64,000 nt of DNA, taken from positions 496,001-560,000 of the forward strand of contig CAWCCX010000008.1 in NCBI GenBank assembly GCA_963794155.1. Reading direction: 5' to 3'. A program made the position numbers and the translations under genes. Position 1 is the first letter of the stretch. Each line of letters begins with the position of its first letter. This DNA is from Roseiarcus sp963794155 (GTDB lineage Bacteria > Pseudomonadota > Alphaproteobacteria > Rhizobiales > Beijerinckiaceae). Below are positions 10,084 through 19,476 of the stretch, one piece after another. The notes under the pieces are model-generated. The model made no database searches. It saw only the letters and a program-made list of their open reading frames with translations, and was not told the origin of the DNA.

Positions 10084-10899
10084 ATGATCATTCGCGCCGG
10101 ATATTCGATCGCCTTCGAGTGCTCCGCGGTGACGCCAATGATATTGCACCTGAATATCCACCCCTCGCGCGCCGGCGATCTCGTCTCCCCCGACGTCGTG
10201 CAAACCGAGCCGAACTGCCCGACCGACGCGTATCTCGATCTCTTCGGCAATCGGGTGACGCGGGTCGAGGCGCCCCCGGGCGATGTGACATTCCACAATG
10301 ATTTCACCATCCGCGACAGCGGCGCGCCCGACGAGACCCCCGAGGATACGCCGCTGACTCCGGTGGCGAGGCTGCCGAGCGAAGTGCTCGTCTATCTGCT
10401 CGCGAGCCGCTATTGCGACAGCGACATTTTGAGCGACTTCGCCTGGTCGCAGTTCGGCGGAATCGGCGGAGGAGCAAAGCTCGTCCAGGCGATCTGCGAT
10501 TTTGTCAATTCTCGCCTCCGCTTCGACTATGGCGCGGCGAACCCGCGCCGCACCGCCTCCGACGGGTTTCGAGACGGGGTCGGCGTCTGCCGGGATTTCG
10601 CCCATCTCGCGGCGGCGTTGTGCCGGGCGATGAATGTGCCGGCGCGCTATTGCACCGGTTATCTTGGCGACATCGGCGTCCCCCCGGACCCGGCGCCGAT
10701 GGATTTCTCCGCCTGGTTCGAAGTGTTTCTCAATGGCCGCTGGTTCACCTTCGACGCCCGGCACAATGTTCCGCGGATCGGGCGCGTCGTCATGGCCCGC
10801 GGCCGCGACGCCGCCGATGTCGCTATCTCGACCGCGTTCGGCCAGCCGGTTCTCAAGCGCTTCGAGGTCACGACCTACGAGGAGGCCGTCGCCGCCTGA
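10084..10899 (+). CDS. Second transglutaminase-like protein
   Basis: A 271-residue paralog of the preceding gene: N-terminal beta domain, then the core with G-V-C-R-D-F-A-H (Cys), a W-F-E-V-F segment in place of the usual histidine region, and F-D-A-R-H-N (Asp with a following His). It lies 26 bp downstream in the same direction. Pairing of a long and a short member suggests that they act together, possibly on a peptide product encoded elsewhere. Confidence 0.86.
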   Translation: MIIRAGYSIAFECSAVTPMILHLNIHPSRAGDLVSPDVVQTEPNCPTDAYLDLFGNRVTRVEAPPGDVTFHNDFTIRDSGAPDETPEDTPLTPVARLPSEVLVYLLASRYCDSDILSDFAWSQFGGIGGGAKLVQAICDFVNSRLRFDYGAANPRRTASDGFRDGVGVCRDFAHLAAALCRAMNVPARYCTGYLGDIGVPPDPAPMDFSAWFEVFLNGRWFTFDARHNVPRIGRVVMARGRDAADVAISTAFGQPVLKRFEVTTYEEAVAA

Positions 10900-10915
10900 T
10901 CGATCGTCCCTCGCG

Positions 10916-13093
10916 TCAGATCACTCGGAACCTTGCCCGAAGGGCCTCCGGGTCCGCAGCGTGACGGCCCACGATCGCGGCGTAGGTGATCGGCTCAACG
11001 ACCCAGCCGGATGTCGCGGCGTCGAAATAGGCGAGGTCGGTCGCCGGAACGGACAAACGCACCGTGCGCGTCTCTCCCGGAGCGAGCGCCACCCGGGCAA
11101 AGGCTCTCAACTCCTTGGGTGCACGCTCCACTTTGGAACCCTCTGTTCCCACATAGAGCTGCACGACTTCCTCGCCCGCGACTGCGCCGGCGTTGGTCAC
11201 CTCGACCGTCGCTTCAACCGCATCCGAGGCGTCGATCTCGGTTTCTTTGAGCTTGAGGCCGGCGTATTCGAACGTCGTGTAACTCAACCCAAAACCGAAC
11301 GGGAAGGCGGGGAGGGCGCCGTCGCGCTCCAGCTTGCGGTATCCGTGCCACAGGTCGTAGGTGATTTTCGTCGCATTCCGATCAAAAAAGGGCAGGTCTT
11401 CCGCCGCCGCTGGAAACGTGCACGGCAGCCTGCCGCTGGGGTTAACCGCCCCGGAAAGCACGTCGGCCAGCGCGTGACCGCCCTCCATGCCCGGGTACCA
11501 CATCACCAGGATGGAGGGCACGCGGTCGCGCCATACCTCGGTAATCACCGCGCTGCCGGCCATGATCGCCACAATGGTCCGAGGATTGGCCGCCGCGACC
11601 GTCTCGATCAGCGCCTCATCGCGCGGGTGCAGCGAGAGCCGCTCGCGGTCGCCGCCCAGCGGCATGCCGGTTTCCCCGCCGCCGACCTGGAAGCTCTGGG
11701 CGAACGCCTCGTGTTCCGCGTCCGGATGCGGGAATGTGGGCAAGAAGTCGACGAAAATGTCCGGAGGAATGTATTCCCCCTCATCCGCGTGAGTATAGCC
11801 GACGACCACCAGCGCCGCATCGGCACCCCGCGCTATCGCCGCCGCGCGCGACACATCCGCGCCATCGTCGTAAGCCAGGTCGACCGAGGCGCCGACGGCG
11901 GCGCGCAGACCTTCCAGCGGCGTGACCACGTGAGCCGGCCGCGTGTTGCTGGAGCCGCCGTCGCCGGTGTTCGGCGCGTCAGCCAAACGGCCGATCACCG
12001 CCAGGCGATCGACGTCTCGGAGCGGCAGCAGCCCGCCGTCATTCTTGAGCAGCACAATGCTTTTTTGCGCCACTTCGCGGGCCAGCCGCCGGTGGGCTTC
12101 GCAACCGATCACCTCTGGGGCGTAGTCCCGGGAGTTACGGCCTTGGCCGAACCGCACCTGCTGGCGCAAGATGCGCAGCGCCGCGTCGTCGACGCGTTCC
12201 AAGGGAACCTCGCCTCGCTCAACCAGGCCTTTCAGGTCCCGCTCAAACAACAAGCCGAAGGGCATTTCGACATCCTGGCCGGCCAGCGCCGCCTTCTTGG
12301 GGTCCCGCATCCCAAAGATGAAATCCGTCACCACGAATCCTTCGAAATCCCATTGCGCCTTGAGGATGCCGGTCAGGAGCTCAGCATTCTGGCCGCACCA
12401 TTCGCCGTTGACGCTGTTGTAGGCGCTCATCACCGAGGCGACGCCCTCGCCAACCACCCGCTTGAAGTGGGGCAGATAGACCTCGTGCAGGGTCCGCGGA
12501 TCAATCGTCACGTCGACCTTGAATCGAACGTTCTCCATCGAGTTGAGGGCAAAATGCTTGACACAGGCCATCACATGACGCTGCACCCCGCGCGTCAATG
12601 CGGCGCCCAAGGCGCCCAGATGGTGGGGATCTTCGCCGTAGGTTTCCTGGGCGCGGCCCCATGCCGGGTGGCGCAGCAAATTGATGCATACGCCGCCGAA
12701 GTAGTTTCCTCCCAAAGCGCGCACTTCGCGTCCGATGGCCTCGCCAACGCGCTCCTCGAGCGCCGGATCCCAGGCGGCTCCCCGCGCCATCGTGACCGGA
12801 AATGTGGTCGCCCCTTCCAGAATGACGCCCCGAGGCCCATCGGTGAAGCGGACGCCGGGAATGCCGAGACGCCTCACCTCGCCGGCCACCCAAAACCGGC
12901 TGCTGTAGCCGCCGGGAGCCGTCATCGCCGCCATTCCCGGCCAAAGGGGGAGCTGGCCGTGCATCAGGTCGATTTTTTCGTCGAGGCTGAGCTGGTCACG
13001 CAAAGCCCGGGCCCGGTCTTCAATCTGGCTCGGGGTCAGCGTTTCGGCCGATTGAAGCCCGGCAAAGGCCGCCTCAGTTCCGGTTAGGGGCAT
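10916..13093 (-). CDS. Glycoside hydrolase family 3 beta-glycosidase
   Basis: A 725-residue GH3 enzyme without an obvious signal peptide, so probably cytoplasmic. The N-terminal TIM-barrel carries K-H-F-A-L-N-S and the nucleophile Asp in F-V-V-T-D-F; the C-terminal alpha/beta domain begins near L-L-K-N-D-G-G-L-L-P-L, and a fibronectin-III-like domain closes the protein. GH3 enzymes hydrolyse terminal beta-glucosyl or beta-xylosyl units. As last gene of an operon with ROK, Gfo/Idh and ThuA-like genes, and close to a GH10 xylanase and an importer, it probably splits imported oligosaccharides. Whether it prefers glucose or xylose is open. Confidence 0.93.
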   Translation of the reverse strand: MPLTGTEAAFAGLQSAETLTPSQIEDRARALRDQLSLDEKIDLMHGQLPLWPGMAAMTAPGGYSSRFWVAGEVRRLGIPGVRFTDGPRGVILEGATTFPVTMARGAAWDPALEERVGEAIGREVRALGGNYFGGVCINLLRHPAWGRAQETYGEDPHHLGALGAALTRGVQRHVMACVKHFALNSMENVRFKVDVTIDPRTLHEVYLPHFKRVVGEGVASVMSAYNSVNGEWCGQNAELLTGILKAQWDFEGFVVTDFIFGMRDPKKAALAGQDVEMPFGLLFERDLKGLVERGEVPLERVDDAALRILRQQVRFGQGRNSRDYAPEVIGCEAHRRLAREVAQKSIVLLKNDGGLLPLRDVDRLAVIGRLADAPNTGDGGSSNTRPAHVVTPLEGLRAAVGASVDLAYDDGADVSRAAAIARGADAALVVVGYTHADEGEYIPPDIFVDFLPTFPHPDAEHEAFAQSFQVGGGETGMPLGGDRERLSLHPRDEALIETVAAANPRTIVAIMAGSAVITEVWRDRVPSILVMWYPGMEGGHALADVLSGAVNPSGRLPCTFPAAAEDLPFFDRNATKITYDLWHGYRKLERDGALPAFPFGFGLSYTTFEYAGLKLKETEIDASDAVEATVEVTNAGAVAGEEVVQLYVGTEGSKVERAPKELRAFARVALAPGETRTVRLSVPATDLAYFDAATSGWVVEPITYAAIVGRHAADPEALRARFRVI

Positions 13094-13129
13094 AGGGATA
13101 GCACCTTGGTCCGTTCCGCGCGCGGGCGT

Positions 13130-13771
13130 TCAGCGCGCCGCCCACAACATGCCGCGCTCGAAAATCGTCCTCATCTCCGGCACGCCGAACTCGGCCGTGA
13201 CATGGCCGAGCGAGGAGTAGAAAACCCGCCCCTCGCCGTGCCGGCGCTTCCACACGACTGGCATCACGACGCCCTTGGTCCACGGCGCGTGCGCGCCCGA
13301 GAAGGTGGTCGTCGCCAGCACCTCGTTCGCCGGATCGACGTGCATATAATATTGCTCGGACCGGTAGGGGAAGCTCGAGATTCCGTGCATGACCGGATCG
13401 TCGGGCTTGGCGACATCGACCTGGTAGTCGATGATGTTGCCGGGGTGGGCGACCCATTGACCGCCGCACATGAACTGGTAGTCGACGCTGTCGCGGAAGG
13501 CGTCGCACATGCAGCCGTGATAGCCGGCAAGGCCGACCCCGCCTCGCACGGCAGCGGTCAGGTTCTCGACTTCTTCCTTTTCGATCTTCGACATCGTCAC
13601 GATCGGCACAATGAGACTCATGTCGGCGATCGCCGGATCGGCGAAAGCCTCGGTAGTGTTTTCGATGTAGACCTTGAAGTCATGATCTTCGAGCATCTTG
13701 GCGACGATATGCGCGCCTAGCTCCGGCTCATGGCCGCTCCATCCTCCCCAGACGATGAGCGCTTCGCGCAT
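13130..13771 (-). CDS. ThuA-like domain protein
   Basis: A 213-residue protein of the ThuA family (class-I glutamine-amidotransferase-like fold), with V-W-G-G-W-S-G-H-E near the N terminus and G-Y-H-G-C mid-protein. ThuA of rhizobia is linked to trehalose and maltitol use and is usually encoded beside Gfo/Idh oxidoreductases, as here. It probably acts in turnover of an oxidised (keto) sugar made by the neighbouring dehydrogenase. It lies 24 bp after the Gfo/Idh gene and 36 bp before the GH3 gene. Confidence 0.88.
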   Translation of the reverse strand: MREALIVWGGWSGHEPELGAHIVAKMLEDHDFKVYIENTTEAFADPAIADMSLIVPIVTMSKIEKEEVENLTAAVRGGVGLAGYHGCMCDAFRDSVDYQFMCGGQWVAHPGNIIDYQVDVAKPDDPVMHGISSFPYRSEQYYMHVDPANEVLATTTFSGAHAPWTKGVVMPVVWKRRHGEGRVFYSSLGHVTAEFGVPEMRTIFERGMLWAAR

Positions 13772-13795
13772 CGATTCCTCCGTTGAAACTTGTCT

Positions 13796-14896
13796 TCAGT
13801 CGAGCTCGCCAACGCGGAGCGAGGGCGGCAAAGGCGCCGGCCGCTGCGGCCGGGTCGAGATCGGGATCGTCTTGCCGGCGTCGGATGACCTCTGGAACGC
13901 CTCCATTACTTCGAGCACATGGAACGCCAGCTCGCCGCTGGCGCGGTGCGGCCGGCCGGAGCGGATCGCCTGCGCCATGTCGGCGAGGCCGACGATGCGG
14001 TAGTTTCCGTCGGCATAGGGACCTTGCGTCGGGATTTCGCGCCACTCCTCCGAAGCGGTCGCGAACTCAACCTTGCCGCCGAAGTGGTTCGGGTCGGGAA
14101 CGATGAGCGAGCCCGTCTCGCCGTAAAGCTCGATAGGTCCCTGCCGGTGCCGTGCGACGTCGAAGCTCATCGTCATCGAGACCGCCGCTCCGCTGGCGAA
14201 CATCAGGGTCCCGGTGACATGGGTGGCGACCTCGACGGGAACGCGCGTTCCCGCCAGCGGCTCGCTCGTGACGAGGCGCTCGGACCTGGTCCGGGTCGCG
14301 ACGCCGCTCACGCTGGCCACCGGCCCGAGAAGATTGACGAGGTCGGTCACATAATAAGGCCCCATATCGAGCATCGGGCCGCCGCCGGCGAGGTAGTAAA
14401 AGCCGGGATTGGGGTGCCAGCGTTCATGGCCTGGGCACATGAAGAAGGCCGAGCCGCCGATCGGCCGGCCGATCAGCCCATCGTCGACTGCGCGGCGCGC
14501 GGTCTGGTGGGCGCCGCCGAGAAACGTGTCCGGGGCGCAGCCGAGCCTGAGCCCCCGGGCGGCAGCGGCTTCAATTAGCCGGCGCGCCTCAGCGACGGCG
14601 ACGCCGAGCGGCTTTTCCGAGTGAACGTGCTTGCCGGCGGCGATCGCCTTGAGGCCGACGTCGACATGGGCCTTCGGCACCGTGAGATTGAGGACGATCT
14701 CGACTGCCGGATCGGCAAGCAGCGCATCGACCGGGCGCGCGGACAGGCCGAACTCGGCCGCGCGCGCTTCAGCTGCGGCGGCATTGACGTCGGCGAGCGC
14801 GACGACGTCGAGGATCGGGAACTTTCTCGCCGCGGTCAGATAGGCAGCGCTGATGTTGCCGCAGCCAATGACGCCGATCCCGACCGGCTTCATCAT
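13796..14896 (-). CDS. Gfo/Idh/MocA family sugar dehydrogenase
   Basis: A 366-residue NAD(P)-dependent oxidoreductase. The Rossmann motif G-V-I-G-C-G-N-I is at residues 8-15 and the dinucleotide-binding S-E-K-P-L-G at about 95, followed by the C-terminal alpha/beta sheet domain. Family members oxidise sugar hydroxyls, often to 3-keto sugars. I start it at 14896, where ATGA overlaps the stop of the upstream ROK gene; a longer frame to 15022 would lie inside that gene. The partner ThuA-like gene follows. Confidence 0.92.
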   Translation of the reverse strand: MMKPVGIGVIGCGNISAAYLTAARKFPILDVVALADVNAAAAEARAAEFGLSARPVDALLADPAVEIVLNLTVPKAHVDVGLKAIAAGKHVHSEKPLGVAVAEARRLIEAAAARGLRLGCAPDTFLGGAHQTARRAVDDGLIGRPIGGSAFFMCPGHERWHPNPGFYYLAGGGPMLDMGPYYVTDLVNLLGPVASVSGVATRTRSERLVTSEPLAGTRVPVEVATHVTGTLMFASGAAVSMTMSFDVARHRQGPIELYGETGSLIVPDPNHFGGKVEFATASEEWREIPTQGPYADGNYRIVGLADMAQAIRSGRPHRASGELAFHVLEVMEAFQRSSDAGKTIPISTRPQRPAPLPPSLRVGELD

Positions 14897-16134
14897 GATT
14901 CTCCGATCTGCGGCGCGAACGCTTCGCGAATTGGCGCGGGCCCCGTCGTTCCCCACGGCGCGCCATAGAGATCGCGAAGTGTCATCGCCGCTGCGCCTTG
15001 CAGCCAGTTTCCGTCGCTCCATTCCCGAACGATGATGTCCGAGACGTCGGCGAGGCTGGCCGGCAGGAGGTGAGCGACGGTTTTGCGCAGCGGCTCGATG
15101 AAATGATTGCTAGTCGCCATGGCGCGGCCGGAAATAATGACCTTCGGCGGCGCGAACAGGGTGATGAGATTGGCGACCGCGAAGCCGAGCGCTTCGCCCG
15201 CGGCCGCGAGCACCCGCGCGCAGCGCTTGTCCCCGGCGGCCGCGCGCTGCAAAAAAAGCGCCATCGCCCGTCCCGCGTGCAACCCCGCGTCCGGCTCACG
15301 GTCGCGCATGAGCGCTTCGGCTTCGATCAGCACCGACGCCTCCGACGCAACGTCGGCGAGCCGTCCGCCGCCGCTGCCGGGCGGGCGAACCATAAGATCG
15401 CCGAGGTCCGGACTGAGGCCGTTCGCGCCGCGAAACAATTCGCCGTTATGAAGAATGCCGAGGCCGAGGCTGCGCTCGACGTTCACGACCAGAAAATCGT
15501 TCAAGTCGCGCGCCTGTCCAAACCAATGCTCGGCCAGCGTCACCAGATTGACGTCGCTGTCGATCGAGGCGGGCACGCCGAGGCGATGGGTGAGATCGGC
15601 GCCGAAGGGAACGTCGCGCTCCTGAAGGATCGGGCTCTGGCGGCAAACGCCAGCCGCCCGCTCGACCACGCCCGGCAGGCCGACGCAGACGCCCGAGATT
15701 TCGGCGATGTCGAGACCAGCGTCGCTGACGCAGCGGCGCACGCCGTCCTCGACCAGATCGGCGATGACCGAGGCCGTCTGGCGATCGATCCGGACCGGCA
15801 GCGACAGCAAGCGCAGGACGTCAGCGCAGAAATTGGTCACCGCGACGGTGATCTGGTCAGGAGCCAGCTTGACGCCCACCACGTGCGCCGCGCCCGGATT
15901 GAGCTTGAGCATGACCCTGGGCCGGCCGCGTCCCGCGTCGCGCACCGCGCCGACCTGCAGCGGGATGATAAGCCGGTCGTCGAGCAGCGCCGCGGTGATG
16001 GCGGAAACGGTGGTTGCGCTCAATTCGGTCAGTTGGGAGATCTCGACCCGCGACACCGGGCCGAAGCGGCGGATCGCGTCCATCACGTGGAAGCGATTGA
16101 TCGCGCGCATCAGTTCGGGATCGGCGGTCTTCAT
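14893..16134 (-). CDS. ROK family transcriptional regulator (NagC/XylR type)
   Basis: A 413-residue protein: winged helix-turn-helix at about 20-75 (S-R-V-E-I-S-Q-L-T, then T-T-V-S-A-I), followed by a ROK sugar-kinase-like domain. The zinc-binding Cys cluster common in ROK kinases is absent: the corresponding stretch reads L-G-D-L-M-V-R-P-P-G, so catalysis is unlikely and a sensing role is favoured. It heads the Gfo/ThuA/GH3 operon and is divergent from the importer, the usual position for a local repressor released by a sugar. Confidence 0.92.
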   Translation of the reverse strand: MKTADPELMRAINRFHVMDAIRRFGPVSRVEISQLTELSATTVSAITAALLDDRLIIPLQVGAVRDAGRGRPRVMLKLNPGAAHVVGVKLAPDQITVAVTNFCADVLRLLSLPVRIDRQTASVIADLVEDGVRRCVSDAGLDIAEISGVCVGLPGVVERAAGVCRQSPILQERDVPFGADLTHRLGVPASIDSDVNLVTLAEHWFGQARDLNDFLVVNVERSLGLGILHNGELFRGANGLSPDLGDLMVRPPGSGGGRLADVASEASVLIEAEALMRDREPDAGLHAGRAMALFLQRAAAGDKRCARVLAAAGEALGFAVANLITLFAPPKVIISGRAMATSNHFIEPLRKTVAHLLPASLADVSDIIVREWSDGNWLQGAAAMTLRDLYGAPWGTTGPAPIREAFAPQIGES

Positions 16135-16176
16135 CGCTCGGACGTTTCCGCTTAGGGCGCTCTTTTTCTACGGGAG

Positions 16177-16198
16177 GCGGAATTATTTTCAATTCCGC
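16177..16198. promoter_or_regulatory. Inverted repeat, candidate ROK operator
   Basis: A perfect 8-bp inverted repeat, GCGGAATT and AATTCCGC around ATTTTC, in the 206-bp divergent region between the ROK regulator and the importer. AT-rich palindromes of this kind are bound by NagC/XylR-type repressors. It sits about 43 bp before the ROK start codon, so autoregulation is likely. Confidence 0.6.
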
Positions 16199-16252
16199 GA
16201 CGGCCTGTCAACCGCCCGGCTTCAATATTTCGGCTATTTCTGGTCAGTTGTC

Positions 16253-16297
16253 TTGACAGCCGCCTGAACTCCGGACAGATTTTATCCGCATCGCGGA
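16253..16297 (+). promoter_or_regulatory. Candidate importer promoter with second palindrome
   Basis: TTGACA at 16253-16258 is a good -35 element; the -10 is weak (CAGATT to ATTTTAT region, 16276-16285). The perfect inverted repeat TCCGC-ATC-GCGGA at 16285-16297 overlaps the expected transcription start and could be an operator. About 43 bp separate it from the solute-binding gene start. Confidence 0.4.
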
Positions 16298-16340
16298 CAA
16301 AAAGAATGCCGCCGAGACCACTTACTTCCGGAGGAAACCG

Positions 16341-17598
16341 ATGAATTTTCGCCAATTCGCGTTTGCCGCGGGATGCCTCGCCGCACTGGCGGCGCCCGCT
16401 TACGCCGAAACGCACGTCACCGTCCTTCATGTCAGCGACAACGCCGCCCAAAAGGCGATCTGGGACCAGATCGCCAATGATTACAATGCCGCCCATCCAG
16501 GGGTAAAGGTCGAATTCAAGTACCTCGAGAACGAGGCGTTCAAGGCCAAGCTGCCGACCATGCTGCAAGCCGACGAGTTGCGTCCAGACCTCTTCTATAG
16601 CTGGGGCGGCGGCGTCATGCAGGCGCAAGAGAAGGCCGGGTTCCTCAAGGACATCAGCAAGGACGTCGCCTCCTGGGAGTTCGGAACTCTCCCCCACGGC
16701 GATCGACGCGTTCAAGGTCGACGGCAAAGTCGTCGGCGTACCGTTCGAGGTGGGCGAGGTTGTCTTCTATTACAACAAGAAGCTGTTCGAGAAAGCGGGC
16801 GTGAAGGCCGAGGACATCAAGTCGTGGGATGATTTCCTCGGCGCGGTGAAGACGCTCAAAGCGGCCGGGATTACACCGCTCGTGGTCGGGGCCGGCGAAA
16901 AATGGCCGATGCACTTCTATTATTCCTATCTCGTCATGCGCATCGGCGGCGAGCACGCGCTCGCCGACGCCAAGGCGGGCAAGGACGGCGGCTTCAAGAA
17001 CCCGACCTTCGTCGAGGCCGGCAAGCGGCTGCAGGAACTCGCCGCGCTCGAGCCGTTTCAACCCGGCTATCTCTCGACCAAGCACGCCGAATCCTCGGGC
17101 ATATTCGGCGACGGCAAGGCGGCAATGGACCTGATGGGCCAATGGTTCCTCAGCATGCAGGGGCCGAACTCGACCAGCGGCAAGGGCGTCGCAGCCGAGG
17201 ACATTGGCATCCTATCCTTCCCCGTCCTGCCTGGCGGGAAGGGCAAGGCGACGGATACGCTCGGCGGCATCAACGGCTGGCTCGTCAGCAAGTCGGCTCC
17301 GCCCGAGGCGGTCGACTTCCTCAAGTTCTTCAGTCAGGCGAAATACGCGAAGGAGACCGCCGAGAAGGCCGCCTATATCCCGGTCGTCAAGGGCTCGGAG
17401 GCTTCGTTCACCGATCCGCTGTTCAAGCGCCTCGCTGACGATCTCTCCAAGACGACCTATCACCAGAACTACTTCGATCAGGACCTGGGACCTTCGGTCG
17501 GGCGCGTAATCAACGACGTTTCCGTCGCGGTCGCCGCAGGCCAGATGACCCCGGAAGCGGCTGCCGCCGGGATCCAGGAGGCCGCTGACCAGCAGTAG
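16341..17598 (+). pseudogene. CUT1-type ABC sugar-binding protein, frameshifted
   Basis: The first about 116 codons encode a signal peptide (cleavage near A-Y-A-E) and the N-terminal lobe of an extracellular solute-binding protein. The frame then fails near 16687 and continues exactly in the next frame with L-S-P-T-A-I-D-A-F-K-V-D-G, through V-F-Y-Y-N-K-K-L-F, to a stop at 17598. The joined protein would be about 418 residues, normal for MalE-like binding proteins. One extra base (for example in G-A-G-T-T-C-G-G) explains the break. It precedes two permease genes, so a real lesion would disable the importer; a sequencing indel is equally possible. Confidence 0.85.
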
Positions 17599-17624
17599 GA
17601 TCTGCCCAAAGCGTATAAGCTCCC

Positions 17625-17651
17625 GGCCTCGCCTGGATTTCAGGCGAGGCC
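17625..17651 (+). promoter_or_regulatory. Intercistronic stem-loop after the binding-protein gene
   Basis: A perfect 11-bp stem, GGCCTCGCCTG pairing with CAGGCGAGGCC around loop GATTT, between the binding-protein stop and the first permease. There is no T-run. Such hairpins typically protect the upstream mRNA and raise binding-protein dosage over permease, as in malE-malF. Confidence 0.65.
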
Positions 17652-17683
17652 GAAACGCGTGACGCGACTGGAGGCTCGTTTTC

Positions 17684-18613
17684 TTGACCGCCGCGACCTA
17701 CGCTGAACCCCAGCCGACCGCGACGGCCTACTCCGAGCCGGCGCGCCGGATGACCATCAACGGCTGGGCAGTCGTTGTCGTCTTTCTGCCGCCAGCGCTT
17801 CTTTTGTTTACGGTCTTTGTCTTTCTGCCGATCGCGGAGGCCGGTTGGTATGGCTTCTTCAATTGGAACGGCTATGGGCGGCCGGAAAAATTCATCGGGC
17901 TCAAGAATTACGGCTATCTGATTGGCAATCCGACCTTCACCCGGTCGCTGATCAACAACGGCATCATCATCGTCTTCTCGCTCCTCGTCCAGCTGCCGCT
18001 TGCGCTGGCGGTCGCGGTGATGATCGCCGGCCGGGTCGTCGGCGCAGTCTGGTTCCGGATGATCTTCTTCCTGCCTTACGTGCTGGCCGACGTCGCCGCA
18101 GGCGTCATCTGGCACTTCATGTTCGACGGCGACCATGGGCTTGCGGGCGCGGTCACCACCGCGCTCGGCGCGCCGCCCTATTTTCTGCTTGCTGACAAGA
18201 CCTGGGCGTTCTCCGCGGTGCTGATCGTCGTTTTGTGGAAATATTTCGGCTTCCACATGATGCTCTACATCGCCGGCCTGCAGGGGATCGACGGCGCCCT
18301 GCTCGAGGCCGCCGAGATGGACGGCGCGACCCCCTTCCAGCGCTTCTGGCACATCACGCTGCCGCTGCTCGGACCGATGATCAGGCTGTCGATCTTCTTT
18401 TCCGTCATCGGCGCGCTCCAGCTCTTCGACATCATCGTGCCGTTGACCGGCGGCGGGCCGTTCCAGACGACGAATACGATGGTCTCGTTCCTCTACTTTT
18501 TCGGCCTGACCCGGATGCGGATCGGTTTCAGCTCCGCGGTCGGGGTAGTGCTTTTCATCATTTGCGTGACCTTCGCGTTCGGTTACCAACGCTTCGTGAT
18601 GCGCGATGACTGA
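17684..18613 (+). CDS. ABC sugar transporter permease, MalF/UgpA type
   Basis: A 309-residue inner-membrane permease with about six helices after a short polar N terminus. The cytoplasmic EAA loop is visible as E-A-A-E-M-D-G-A-T (about 206-214) followed by W-H-I-T-L-P-L-L-G-P. It pairs with the next gene to form the translocation channel of a CUT1 importer. The start is TTG with GGAGG nine bases upstream. No ATPase gene accompanies the pair; CUT1 systems often borrow a shared MsmK/UgpC-type ATPase encoded elsewhere. Confidence 0.92.
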   Translation: MTAATYAEPQPTATAYSEPARRMTINGWAVVVVFLPPALLLFTVFVFLPIAEAGWYGFFNWNGYGRPEKFIGLKNYGYLIGNPTFTRSLINNGIIIVFSLLVQLPLALAVAVMIAGRVVGAVWFRMIFFLPYVLADVAAGVIWHFMFDGDHGLAGAVTTALGAPPYFLLADKTWAFSAVLIVVLWKYFGFHMMLYIAGLQGIDGALLEAAEMDGATPFQRFWHITLPLLGPMIRLSIFFSVIGALQLFDIIVPLTGGGPFQTTNTMVSFLYFFGLTRMRIGFSSAVGVVLFIICVTFAFGYQRFVMRDD

Positions 18614-19469
18614 AGCCGCCGACGCCAATCGGCCCACGGGGCGGCGCCCGGGCGGGCTCTCCGCGATCGTCACCTTCGCGGCGCTGGTCGTGCTCGCCGG
18701 CGCCGTTCTTTTCCCGGTTCTCGCGACTGCACTCAACGGCTTCAAGGATCTGAGCGAATTGCGCACCAATCCGTTCGGCCTGCCGCATGTCTGGATGTGG
18801 AGCAACTACTGGGACATCCTGACCGGGTATCGCTATTGGCAGGTGCTCGGCAATTCGCTGCTGATCGCCCTTTTCACTGTCGCGCTGACGCTCATCGTTT
18901 CCTCGATGGCCGCGTTCGCCTTCGCGCATTTGCGATTCTTCGGCGACAAATTCCTGCTCGCTTACATCCAGCTCGGTTTGCTGTTCCCGCTCGCGACGGC
19001 GATCGTGCCGCTTTTCATCAAGATCCGCGATCTCGGTTTGCTCGATTCCTACTGGGGCATCATCTTGCCGCAAGTCGCATTCTCGCTGGCGATGAGCGTG
19101 CTCCTCATCCGCAACGCCTTCAAACAGCTGCCGAGCGAACTGCTCGATGCCGCGATGATGGATGGCTGCGGCTACTTCCGATACTTCTTCTACGTGACCC
19201 TGCCGCTCTCGGGGCCGATCCTGTCCACCGTCGCAGTCATTGCGTTCGTCGGCAGCTGGAACGGGTATCTCCTGCCGCTCATCGTCCTCAACAGCGAGTT
19301 GCGCTATCCGTGGACGCTCGGCCTCATGGCCTACCAGGGCCAGTACATGACCTCCTGGCAGCTTGTGCTGGCCTTCATTACGCTCACCATCCTGCCGGCG
19401 ATCATCATGTTCCTGATGGCGCAGCGTTATATCGTCGCCGGGCTCACCGCCGGCGCGGTCAAGGCCTGA
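18606..19469 (+). CDS. ABC sugar transporter permease, MalG/UgpE type
   Basis: A 287-residue partner permease with six helices; its EAA loop reads D-A-A-M-M-D-G-C-G (about 180-188) then V-T-L-P-L-S-G-P. The gene overlaps the previous permease by 8 bp, indicating coupled translation and heterodimer assembly. It is convergent with the GH10 xylanase gene, only 7 bp apart. The context supports import of beta-linked oligosaccharides. Confidence 0.92.
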   Translation: MTEAADANRPTGRRPGGLSAIVTFAALVVLAGAVLFPVLATALNGFKDLSELRTNPFGLPHVWMWSNYWDILTGYRYWQVLGNSLLIALFTVALTLIVSSMAAFAFAHLRFFGDKFLLAYIQLGLLFPLATAIVPLFIKIRDLGLLDSYWGIILPQVAFSLAMSVLLIRNAFKQLPSELLDAAMMDGCGYFRYFFYVTLPLSGPILSTVAVIAFVGSWNGYLLPLIVLNSELRYPWTLGLMAYQGQYMTSWQLVLAFITLTILPAIIMFLMAQRYIVAGLTAGAVKA

Positions 19470-19476
19470 CGCGCGC

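Noticed and set aside
10634..13087. Long 817-codon plus-strand reading frame opposite the GH3 gene
   Set aside because: It is the antisense of a complete GH3 enzyme; the high GC content explains its openness.
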